The translations under genes were made by a program, and so were the position numbers. A stretch of 64,000 nt of DNA from positions 1,691,353 through 1,755,352 of the forward strand of contig NZ_CP027806.1 in NCBI RefSeq assembly GCF_003353065.1, written 5' to 3'. The notes under the pieces were generated by a model, which did not search any database, was not told where the DNA came from, and saw nothing but the letters and a program-made list of their open reading frames with translations. Numbering within the stretch: position 1 is the first letter of the stretch; every line of letters begins with the position of its first letter. Positions 7,855-15,550 of the stretch are shown piece after piece. This stretch comes from Cyclonatronum proteinivorum. GTDB taxonomy: Bacteria > Bacteroidota > Rhodothermia > Balneolales > Cyclonatronaceae.

Positions 7855-9879
7855 TTAGTCTTTCAGGTAGGTATCGAACCAATCGAGAACGCGTGCCATG
7901 AAGTCGAGCTGATGGGCACGTTCGAGCAAGCCGTGCGGCTGACGCGGATACAGGATGAGGTCGGTCGGGACTTCGCGCAGGCGCAGGAAGTTGTAAAGCT
8001 GAATGGCTTGTTCCGGATGTACGCGCTCATCGGCCAGACCGGTAGCGACGAGAATAGGCGTGCGGGCGTTTTCGAGATGGGCTACCGGCGAGCGGTCCCA
8101 GTACTGACCCATGTTGTCGAAAATGGAGAGATCCCAGTGTGTGTGCATCATTTCGACGGGGATATCGGTTGTGCCGGTGAAGGAAATCCAGTTGGAGAGG
8201 CCTGCGAAGGTGATCGCGGCTGCAAAGCGGTAGCTGTGCCGGGTGCCTGCCCAGGCAGAGAAGTAGCCGCCGTAAGAGGTGCCGGACATCCCGACACGGT
8301 CCGGATCAATCAGGCCTTTATCTTCGAGGAAGTCTATTCCGAGAAGGACGTCTTCGAATTCGCGTCCGCCCAGATCGCGGTGATTGGCCATGGTGAACCA
8401 GGAGCCCCGGCCCGCGCTGCCGCGGTAGTTGGGCATGAACACAACGTAGCCGTTGGCGGCCAGAAAATGCACGGGATACAGGGCGCGGGTATTCCAGCCG
8501 TCAAGGTCAACGCCTTCGGGACCGCCATGCGGCAGTACGGCCAGCGGATAGCGTTCGCCTTCTTCATAGCCTACGGGATACACGAGCACGCCTTCCATCC
8601 AGTGTCCGTCGGAGGCATACCAGCGAACGGTTTCCTGACGCCCCAGGCTGCGCTCACTCAGCCAGCTGTTGTGATGGGTGAGGCGGGTGAAGGTGCCGTT
8701 GCGGAAGCTGCCCACAAAAGCTTCACCGGGATGGGTGCGCTGATTGACCGCCGCGGCAAAGGTGCGGCCCCGTGCGTCGGGGCTTATGCCGCTGAAAATC
8801 TCCAGCTCACCGCCGGCAATGCGGCTGATACGTCCGCCGGTTGCGGCAATTTCGTTGAGCGTAGTGCGGGTGCTTTCCACGGCAGTGAACCAGATATTGC
8901 GGTTGTCTTTCCAGCCAATCCACTCAATGGTGCCGTGATAGTCGTCGGGGGTGATGTCGCGGACGTTGCTGCCATCGCGGTTCAGCACGAAAATGCGCTG
9001 CGGCAGCGGATCGCTGAACACCTTAGCGCCGAGAAAGGCGATCTGCGCGCCGTCCGGACTGTAACGGATGGCGCCGAGTTTTCCGGCCGTTTCGGTGAGC
9101 AGGCTGTGCGCACCGGTGTTCAGATTCACGCGGTGCAGCTCGCTGAACATGAGGTCGTAATCGGCCAGCGGGTTGGTTGTTTTACGTACGATGGCTTCGT
9201 CACCGTTCGGGGACACAGCGAAATCCTGCACGAGCCAGCCGTCAGGGGTGAGGGCGCGGGATTCCGGGGTGTCGAGGGGCTGCGCAAAGAGGCGGATGGC
9301 ACGGGGGGCGTCACTGAAGACCATCATGTCGTAGCCCAGCGACCTGCGCTGCCGCTGTTCTTCTGTTTCTGCGTCGCGGGAGCGATAGATGAGGGTTGAG
9401 CCGTCGGCAGAGACGGCAAACTGCATGACGCCGGTTTCTGCGTTGGTGAGCTTCTCAAGGTTCTCAGCCGCTGCGTTAACAGCATAGACCTGCACCTGAT
9501 TGCTGTGATCGGTGAGGCGTGCGGTAAAGGCAAGTCGGCCATCGGGCAGCCACTGCGGGGCTGAGGCGCTCTGCGGATGGGTGATGACCGGAACCGGATC
9601 GCCGCCCCCGGCAGCTACGATGAACAGCTCAACGGTAGAACGGGCACGGTCGGCGTCTTCAAGCGGCGGACGCGTAACGGTGTAGGCAACATGCCTTCCG
9701 TCGGGACTCATTACCGCTGCAGAAACGGTGCGTACGGCAACGACGTCTTCTGCGGAAAGTCCGGCATGTTGGGCCTGCAGCTGCAGCGTCGCAGATGGAT
9801 GTGATACGGCTGTGCTCAGCAGGCCGATGAATAAAAGTGCCGGCAAAAACCGGAACAGAAAAGGGCTATATCGTTTCAT
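7855..9879 (-). CDS. Exported S9 family prolyl-oligopeptidase-like serine peptidase
   Basis: This 674-residue protein starts with a signal peptide (MKRYSPFLFRFLPALLFIGLLS, cleavage near residue 30). About 350 residues of WD/PD-type beta-propeller repeats follow (for example VMSPDGRHVAYTV and YSPDGAQIAFLG). The C-terminus is an alpha/beta-hydrolase domain. The catalytic triad can be placed at Ser535 (GTSYGGYF), Asp617 (GLADERVH) and His649 (RQPHG). Family members remove dipeptides or acyl-amino acids from peptides, and the signal peptide puts this one in the periplasm or outside. It fits a protein-degrading lifestyle together with the secreted subtilisin downstream. It appears to be a single-gene unit with its own terminator. 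Confidence 0.92.
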   Translation of the reverse strand: MKRYSPFLFRFLPALLFIGLLSTAVSHPSATLQLQAQHAGLSAEDVVAVRTVSAAVMSPDGRHVAYTVTRPPLEDADRARSTVELFIVAAGGGDPVPVITHPQSASAPQWLPDGRLAFTARLTDHSNQVQVYAVNAAAENLEKLTNAETGVMQFAVSADGSTLIYRSRDAETEEQRQRRSLGYDMMVFSDAPRAIRLFAQPLDTPESRALTPDGWLVQDFAVSPNGDEAIVRKTTNPLADYDLMFSELHRVNLNTGAHSLLTETAGKLGAIRYSPDGAQIAFLGAKVFSDPLPQRIFVLNRDGSNVRDITPDDYHGTIEWIGWKDNRNIWFTAVESTRTTLNEIAATGGRISRIAGGELEIFSGISPDARGRTFAAAVNQRTHPGEAFVGSFRNGTFTRLTHHNSWLSERSLGRQETVRWYASDGHWMEGVLVYPVGYEEGERYPLAVLPHGGPEGVDLDGWNTRALYPVHFLAANGYVVFMPNYRGSAGRGSWFTMANHRDLGGREFEDVLLGIDFLEDKGLIDPDRVGMSGTSYGGYFSAWAGTRHSYRFAAAITFAGLSNWISFTGTTDIPVEMMHTHWDLSIFDNMGQYWDRSPVAHLENARTPILVATGLADERVHPEQAIQLYNFLRLREVPTDLILYPRQPHGLLERAHQLDFMARVLDWFDTYLKD

Positions 9880-10070
9880 GATGAAAGCTTTGGGTTCAGG
9901 GTTAACATCAATTCATTGAAAGAAAGGATACCGCAAACGGCAATATTGAAGCTGTAATATCTGCAAACCCGATCAGATACGGAAAGGAAACCGGTGTAAA
10001 ATGACGTGAAGACAGTCTGAGGGATGCAAGGGAGCGCAATGCTCAAATACGGGCGGACGGTGTGCTGTCA

Positions 10071-10385
10071 TCAGCTCTGTTCAGCTCCGTTCAGCTCCGT
10101 TCTCCAAAAGGTCATCAAGCTGTTGCAGGGCCGTTAGCATCTGATCAAGTGAAGCGGCTATTTCCTGCGCGCTTTCGTTTTTTTGTCGCAAGGCTGGTTG
10201 ATACGGGCGAAAACCTGACTGACCTGCCGCGCTTCTTCGGCTTTGAACTGCCGGTAGGATTCCGAAATCTTGTAGCGGATATCGGGCAGCATGCGTCCCT
10301 GATTGACTTCAATAAGCTCCCGGATATTGTTTTTCAGGATGGACCGTGCCCGGTTTTCTCCGGCGATACCTAAGCACCCTGAGCA
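10071..10385 (-). pseudogene. Frameshifted helical-protein remnant
   Basis: On the minus strand one frame reads about 55 residues of helix-like sequence (including ILKNNIRELIEVNQGRM and ESYRQFKAEEARQVSQVFAR). A second frame continues ESAQEIAASLDQMLTALQQL to a stop at 10081. The two frames join if one A is added to the A7 run at 10178-10184. This suggests a one-base deletion, or a sequencing error in the homopolymer. The 5' end runs into a decayed MITE copy. Three tandem 10-base units (10071-10100) lie at the 3' end. The family was not recognised. Confidence 0.4.
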
Positions 10386-10611
10386 TGCGTTTTTAGCTTC
10401 AACGTAGCCAGCGGGGATATTTCACTTCGTGGGAATCGCTACGCTCGGTGCACTTCGTGGGAATCGCTACGCTCGGTGCGCTGCGCGGGAATCGCTTCGT
10501 TCAGTGCGCAGTCTTTACACCACACCCAGATTAGGGCTACCGGTGTTTTCGCTAAGACAAAATTAAACAGACGCTTAGCAAATAAATCCTGTTTAATTGT
10601 GAATAATGGGG
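10366..10611 (+). repeat. Decayed MITE copy carrying tandem 28-bp units
   Basis: It matches the right two-thirds of the 226-bp MITE: ACCCTGAGCATG, AGCTTCAACGTAGCCAGCG, CAGTCTTTACACCACACCCAGATT, and an end reading TTTAATTGTGAATAATGGGG. The left arm and terminal repeat are missing. In its middle are three consecutive 28-base units (10424-10451, 10452-10479, 10480-10507). The first two are identical and the third has diverged. Confidence 0.75.
10424..10507 (+). repeat. Three tandem 28-bp units
   Basis: The units begin ACTTCGTGGGAATCGC and end GGTGC or AGTGC. Units 1 and 2 are identical; unit 3 differs at about six positions. They are absent from the other MITE copies, so they arose or were inserted within this decayed copy. 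Confidence 0.85.
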
Positions 10612-10952
10612 ATTAAATCGTTTGTATGTATGAAAGTTGAATGCCAAGATAACAAGGCTGCAGCGGAGTTCGAAAATCAGGACTGCCTGCATTTCGGAAT
10701 GCCGGTATGGCGACTTATGCGGGTTTTGTTAAGTCAATGTAATACAACATCCTGCCGGAAGGGCTGAAAATTTTGATTGAATCCCAACAGCGTCTGAGCG
10801 ATAGTGTAATACGATTTCATGCAAAAAAATTGCACAAATTCAGACGGTAAATACTTGCAATACTTAAAGTTAGCGTAGTTTTTTCTATGAAAGAGCGAAG
10901 CGCTTTGCTATCTTGAAATTATCACATTTATTCATACTAAGACGCAAATGTT
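10612..10952. other. Intergenic leader of the unknown membrane protein gene
   Basis: The gap is AT-rich, with no convincing reading frame. It presumably holds the promoter of the gene at 10953. I see no further repeat or hairpin. Confidence 0.35.
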
Positions 10953-11594
10953 ATGACCTTTGAAATCATTATTGTAATTGTCGGAGTTGTTCTTGTGCTT
11001 CCCGCTATTTTTGGGGCTGTAAGAAGCGGGGGTGAAGGTAGCAGCGGGCCGTTTAGCCCAACACTGATGATTGTTCTCGGAATTTTGGGCGTCGGGCTTA
11101 TGCTCTACGGCGGATTTTCATACGGTATCGTAACCCAGCAGGGACAGATGGAGCGGGTTGCAACAGCCGGACAGCTGCAGGTAGATTTTCCGGTGCAGCG
11201 CGTTCAGATCACATCCCCGCTTGAAGGCGAAGCCGTGCCTTGCCGCGTTCTGACTATGGGGGTTTATCCGGAAGGACACGACAAAGATATCTGGGTGTTG
11301 CTGCGGCCGTCAGATAACATGCTCTACCCGCAGTCGGATCACACCAACACTTCCTTCAAGCGCAACGGCGAATGGCAGGTTATCACCCGATACGGCGGTT
11401 CACTCGATGAAGCCTACGACGTGATCGTTTTCGAAGCCGACGCAGAAGCTTCTGCCTTTTTCTCAGCAACCATCGAAGAGTGGAAGGCAAACCTGTTCTT
11501 CCCCGGTCTCACAGAGGAAGAACTCCCTGCAGGCGCTACCGAGCTTGACAGCATTACCGTAACCCTTGCCGAAAACTGCCGCGGCGTATTCTAA
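10953..11594 (+). CDS. Unrecognised membrane protein with soluble C-terminal domain
   Basis: I do not recognise the family. The 213 residues begin with two hydrophobic helices (about 3-23 and 36-57) separated by a Gly/Ser-rich turn. A soluble region of about 150 residues follows. In it, VDFPVQRVQITSPLEGEAVPCRVLTMGVYP and DIWVLLRPSDNMLYPQSDH suggest a beta-sandwich. The short loop between the helices puts both ends on the same side. The gene stands alone between MITE debris and a strong terminator. Codon use looks like that of neighbouring genes, so it is probably real. Confidence 0.75.
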   Translation: MTFEIIIVIVGVVLVLPAIFGAVRSGGEGSSGPFSPTLMIVLGILGVGLMLYGGFSYGIVTQQGQMERVATAGQLQVDFPVQRVQITSPLEGEAVPCRVLTMGVYPEGHDKDIWVLLRPSDNMLYPQSDHTNTSFKRNGEWQVITRYGGSLDEAYDVIVFEADAEASAFFSATIEEWKANLFFPGLTEEELPAGATELDSITVTLAENCRGVF

Positions 11595-11645
11595 GCACTG
11601 TTTTTTCAGGCTGTGCCTGAGCTTTAGACTTACTTTCATCATTAC

Positions 11646-11685
11646 AAAAATCCCCGGACACCGAGCATCTCCGGGGATTTTTTTT
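11646..11685 (+). terminator. Rho-independent terminator
   Basis: The arms AAAAATCCCCGG and CCGGGGATTTTT flank a 13-base loop, with the T-run extending to 11685. It lies 51 bases after the stop of the unknown membrane protein gene. Confidence 0.92.
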
Positions 11686-11730
11686 GGAAATGCCCTGTCA
11701 AAGAAAGGCTACAGAGTTGCGATTTTCTTG

Positions 11731-12055
11731 AAGCGTTTCCCAAATTTGAGTAAGCGCAGCTTTTTACTAAGCTAAATTTAAACTAACATTTAGCCCGCAT
11801 TATTCACCAAGAAATTTTCTTGCTGGCAAGGCGAAGCTGAAAACTCAGCGGAAGGGTACCCAAGTACCCTGAGCATGAGTTTTCAGCTTCAACGCAGCCA
11901 GCGAGGAAATTTCGCAGTCTTTAAACCACACCCAAATTTGGGCTACCGCTGTTTTTCACTAAGTCGACATTAAACTTGCATTTAGCAAATTAATTCTGTT
12001 TAATTGTGAATAATGCGGGTTAGGTCATCAAACCCTTTCATCGTGAATAATGCGG
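11731..12055 (+). repeat. Older decayed MITE copy, interrupted by a younger one
   Basis: Bases 11731-11793 match the right half of the MITE (CCCAAATTTGAGTAAGCGC through AACATTTAG). The match resumes after the younger copy at TTAG (12020) and ends CGTGAATAATGCGG near 12055. The younger 226-bp element therefore landed in the TTAG of an older copy. The older copy's left part is not recognisable. Confidence 0.7.
11794..12019 (+). mobile_element. 226-bp MITE, copy 1
   Basis: It has perfect 14-bp terminal inverted repeats (CCCGCATTATTCAC / GTGAATAATGCGGG). The flanking direct repeat TTAG (11790-11793 and 12020-12023) is a 4-bp target duplication. A long internal hairpin has arms containing GAAGCTGAAAACTCA and TGAGTTTTCAGCTTC around a GGTAC-centred tip. 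It has no coding capacity. It is the same length as the copies at 48856 and 59406. Confidence 0.88.
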
Positions 12056-12087
12056 CCTAATAAGTGTGTCCGTTTCCGGCTCACACC

Positions 12088-12139
12088 AAAAAAGAAACCC
12101 GCAGTAACGGACGCTTGGGTCTGTCGCTGCGGGTTTTTT
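12088..12139 (-). terminator. Rho-independent terminator of the GH81 gene
   Basis: In the minus direction AAAAAACCCGCAG pairs with CTGCGGGTTTC, followed by a T-run. It begins 28 bases after the stop of the GH81 gene. Confidence 0.88.
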
Positions 12140-12166
12140 GTAAGGGAAGATTCCGCTTCCGGCTTA

Positions 12167-15100
12167 TTACTTCAGAAGGGTGAAGGTCCGGCTCAGGGTT
12201 TGGCTGCCGCTTTGCAGGCGGTAAAGGTAAATGCCGCTCGAGAGGTGTGAAGCGTCGAAGCGGACTTCATGCGTGCCGGCGGCCTGTTGCCCGTCAACCA
12301 GCGTTGCGACGAGCCGGCCGGTGAGGTCGTACACGTTCAGGCGTACTTCTGCGGCTTCCGGCAATTCGTAACGGAAGTTGGTTGACGGATTAAACGGATT
12401 GGGATAATTCTGATACAGCGCCATGCGTGCCGGTACATCCGTCTCGGGCTCTGTGTGCGTCGGGCTGAAGTAGGCGATATTGTCGAAGAACCAGGTGAAA
12501 TCCGTGCTACCGTCGCCGGGGGTGCCGAGATCAAAAATAAGGACGATGTTGTCGTACACCACAACCGGGTCGGCTTCGCTCAGGTTGAAGGTCAGCTCGG
12601 TCCACTCACCCGATAAGGGTATGGTTTGATTGACTTCAAATGCGAGTGATGGGTCCGCGGCGTTTTCAATTTTAAAAAGGAGCGTCGTATTGTCGCGCGG
12701 TGCCCATACCTGAATGGTGACTTCCCGCTCGATATCGAGGGGTTCATCAAGCGGAATCAGGGAGCCGCCCCAGGGTGCGCCGTCGTTTTTGACCATCTGT
12801 CCAACCCGTGCCGTAGTGTTGATACCGCTGGGATCGTGATTTTCAATGACGGTGCTCACACCGCCGTCGAAGTTCACAAAGTGATTGTCCCAGTCGATGG
12901 TTTCGTTGTCGAAACGAATGGGCAGGCGTACTTCCGTGTCGGGGATTTCCCCGGCTATTTCGGCCCGAAGTTCGCGGGCCGGGACTTCCATCGAAAATCC
13001 GTCTGAGAAGCTGACGAGCCGCGGACTGTTGCCCGCATTATAGGCGACATAGCTGCGCTCTCCCGCTTCATTGGTGAACACACCATAGGTTGGGATGTCC
13101 GCGGAGACCGTAAAGTCGGGGCGTCCCATCGTTTTGAGGTTGTGAATCCAGTGCAGGGTGTGCGCGCGGGTATTGCCGTCGAAGACTTCGTAGTTTGGAT
13201 CGGCCTGTAGTTTGCTCAGGGCAAGGTCGGCGTCAGCCAGGGCGAGGTATTTCCAGAAAATGTCTTTCCAGAGCGTGAGCTGTCCGCCAGCAGCATTGGA
13301 GGCGGCGTTGTAATTAAGCAAGACGTACTCAGGGTGCTCCCCAAGGTAGAAAGATCCTGCGTGAACGGGGAGGATGTTAATGCCGTGAATGAACTCAGGC
13401 TGAAGGCCGAACCAAGTCGTGTGATTGCCTTTGTTGCCCCACACAATACCCAGCGCATTGAACGGATAGCCGTCGGGGAATACCTCTTCATCCACATCAA
13501 ACCAGTACTGATGGATAGCTGCGGATTCGGTTGTGTACAGGTAAATGCCGAGATCGCGGATTTCGGGCTGATCCGTCAGCTCTCCCCACAAGATGACAGC
13601 CGAGGCAAAGTTCATGGCTTCCGAGCTGCTTTCCTGATTGTTGCCGTCGCCGAAAGCGCCGTGACCCGCCGCCCAGGAATGGCCTGCATACACATCAAAT
13701 GATCTGAGGAAAGGAAAGAGCTCATCATCACGGCGCCAGTTGTTGGCATCGCGTACCAGCATATTGATCATACCGCCCCAGTTTTCCTGCTCCGCCCATT
13801 CCGGATCGAAGCGGGCAATGGTAGCCGCACTCATGATGGCATACGCATGATGAAAGTGATGGTCATTAATTTGCGTGTTCGCACCGTGATCGGAAGGATA
13901 GCCGGTAAGCACGTACCATTCTTCATTGTACACATACTGCTGACCACCGCCCACGCTCAGCCAGTTTTGAAGGCGGTTTTTGAGCTTGTCCATAAGCTGA
14001 TTTTTGGCTGCGGCCGCCGGCTCACCCAGCTGATCGGCAATGTGTATGAGATGGGCTACGCGTGCCATTTCCTTGCCATTATGATAGGTCGGTCCCGGGC
14101 CGAGGTTTTGCTGTGCAACCTGCTGCACCTGTTGCAGGAGCTGTGCCCGGTTGTAAGCGCCGGCATCGGGCATGGAAGGAAGTACGCCTGCGAAATGACG
14201 CGTTGTCTGAAAACTGTTGCCCGCCATGACTTTCATTTCGCCCCGGGGCGAGTTATAGTGGTAGGATGTGAGGGGTGCATCCGTGCTCAGCCACTGATGG
14301 CGGTAAAGGGCCGTAATGGTTTCGTTTAGGTTGCCTTCAGCCGTATCGCGAAGCTCGGTTTCGATGGTGTAGGTGTTGGTGACCGTCGAATTGTTTTCGT
14401 CATAGTGCCAGTCCACCTGCGTATCGGTTACGAAAGCGTAGGCGCGCGCATGGAAAAAGGCCAGCGTTTCCGGGCTGTTATTGGGCAGTACCGCGACCGA
14501 AAGAAATCCCTGATTGTTGAGGGAGCTAACCAGCTGACCGCTGACCTGCCAGGAAGATCCGCTTGGCGCAAAAATGCCGTAGTGCTCGCCGCCTATGGTG
14601 ATGCCGAGGACTTCTCCTTCATTGTGCCACACGTTCATGGCTGCTGCAGGCGTAATCTGCGCCGGACCACCGCTCATGTCAAAGTAGACAAAGGGCAGAC
14701 CGTGTCCGAGGGTAGCAAGCATTTCCCGGTTATGACTTTGCCACTCGCCGGTAACGGTCCAGTCGCCGTAGTGCAGGGTCTTGGTATCCGGTGCGTTAAG
14801 CCCTTGTACACCAACCGTAAAATGATGGTTGTAGGGGAACACGTACTCCCGGTCAGCGACAACCGGCTGCGAGGTGTATCCCATCTGAAGGCCGTCGGGG
14901 GCCGCTTTCATGGCCAGCGGATGAGCATAGAGGATAGATGAATGCGGGTCACCAAAAAACGGGAAGAGCATGCTGCTCCAGAAATCGCTTGTTGTTACCT
15001 GCTGATTGAAATGCTCCGAAATGAGCGGGACAGCAGGCTGTCCGTTATGAATACTCGGTCCCTGTTCGCCGGGGGGCAAGTCAAGCCGGTAACTGCCATC

Positions 15101-15226
15101 CCCCACCCAAACGGTTTGGGCCTGAAGCGCAGGTGCCGAAAAAAGGACGAGATAAAGCGGAAGAATGAATAGGGCAAATGCAAGCGCCACAGCGTTTTGA
15201 CGTACCCTGTAAGATGATGTAGACAT
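12167..15226 (-). CDS. Secreted GH81 endo-beta-1,3-glucanase with T9SS sorting domain
   Basis: The 1019 residues comprise a signal peptide (cleavage near residue 36, after ALQAQ), a GH81 beta-sandwich/helical catalytic region (about 60-720), a carbohydrate-binding-like beta-sandwich (about 765-925), and a T9SS type A sorting domain (about 940-1019) starting with YQNYPNPFNPSTNF. GH81 hallmarks are DHHFHHAY at 455-462 and NQESSSEAMNF at 530-540, whose Glu532/Glu536 include the expected catalytic base. GH81 enzymes cut beta-1,3-glucans such as laminarin or curdlan. Export by T9SS would leave it on the cell surface or released. The gene has its own terminator and lies head-to-tail with the secreted subtilisin. 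Confidence 0.92.
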   Translation of the reverse strand: MSTSSYRVRQNAVALAFALFILPLYLVLFSAPALQAQTVWVGDGSYRLDLPPGEQGPSIHNGQPAVPLISEHFNQQVTTSDFWSSMLFPFFGDPHSSILYAHPLAMKAAPDGLQMGYTSQPVVADREYVFPYNHHFTVGVQGLNAPDTKTLHYGDWTVTGEWQSHNREMLATLGHGLPFVYFDMSGGPAQITPAAAMNVWHNEGEVLGITIGGEHYGIFAPSGSSWQVSGQLVSSLNNQGFLSVAVLPNNSPETLAFFHARAYAFVTDTQVDWHYDENNSTVTNTYTIETELRDTAEGNLNETITALYRHQWLSTDAPLTSYHYNSPRGEMKVMAGNSFQTTRHFAGVLPSMPDAGAYNRAQLLQQVQQVAQQNLGPGPTYHNGKEMARVAHLIHIADQLGEPAAAAKNQLMDKLKNRLQNWLSVGGGQQYVYNEEWYVLTGYPSDHGANTQINDHHFHHAYAIMSAATIARFDPEWAEQENWGGMINMLVRDANNWRRDDELFPFLRSFDVYAGHSWAAGHGAFGDGNNQESSSEAMNFASAVILWGELTDQPEIRDLGIYLYTTESAAIHQYWFDVDEEVFPDGYPFNALGIVWGNKGNHTTWFGLQPEFIHGINILPVHAGSFYLGEHPEYVLLNYNAASNAAGGQLTLWKDIFWKYLALADADLALSKLQADPNYEVFDGNTRAHTLHWIHNLKTMGRPDFTVSADIPTYGVFTNEAGERSYVAYNAGNSPRLVSFSDGFSMEVPARELRAEIAGEIPDTEVRLPIRFDNETIDWDNHFVNFDGGVSTVIENHDPSGINTTARVGQMVKNDGAPWGGSLIPLDEPLDIEREVTIQVWAPRDNTTLLFKIENAADPSLAFEVNQTIPLSGEWTELTFNLSEADPVVVYDNIVLIFDLGTPGDGSTDFTWFFDNIAYFSPTHTEPETDVPARMALYQNYPNPFNPSTNFRYELPEAAEVRLNVYDLTGRLVATLVDGQQAAGTHEVRFDASHLSSGIYLYRLQSGSQTLSRTFTLLK

Positions 15227-15550
15227 AGTTTATTCAGGTATTCGGATAGGGGTATTGGTGCCCGAATACATGTTTGTCAGGCAATTGTAAAAATCCGCAG
15301 GATTCCCCAAAAGAAGCTTTTAAACACTATAAAGTCGGGCATTTGAATAAAATACAAGTCACGGGTTAGATTTCAAAGGAAATACCACACCCAAAGACGA
15401 GTTCCTTTGATCCCTGTTTCTGTTCTGTCTCATCTTTGCTCCAGCGGCGATCAGGATGTCAGCGCTGATACCGGCGCCCGGCGCGGCTCGTCGCGCCGGG
15501 GAAGTGCTGAAAATGGATTTTGTTTTGCGAGCAGGCGCTAAAACGGAGGA
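15227..15550. other. Intergenic gap with GC-rich hairpin
   Basis: The gap lies between two minus-strand secreted-enzyme genes. A perfect 9-bp stem, CCCGGCGCG (15477-15485) and CGCGCCGGG (15492-15500), with a 6-base loop lies 51 bases beyond the stop of the subtilisin gene. It has no T-run, so it may be a transcript end-stabiliser or a Rho-linked terminator rather than an intrinsic one. Nothing else was seen. Confidence 0.5.

Noticed and set aside
7849-9399. 516-residue frame on the plus strand, antisense to the S9 peptidase
   Set aside because: The opposite strand encodes a complete S9 peptidase with triad and signal peptide. The antisense frame lacks any recognisable domain and arises from GC-rich codon use.
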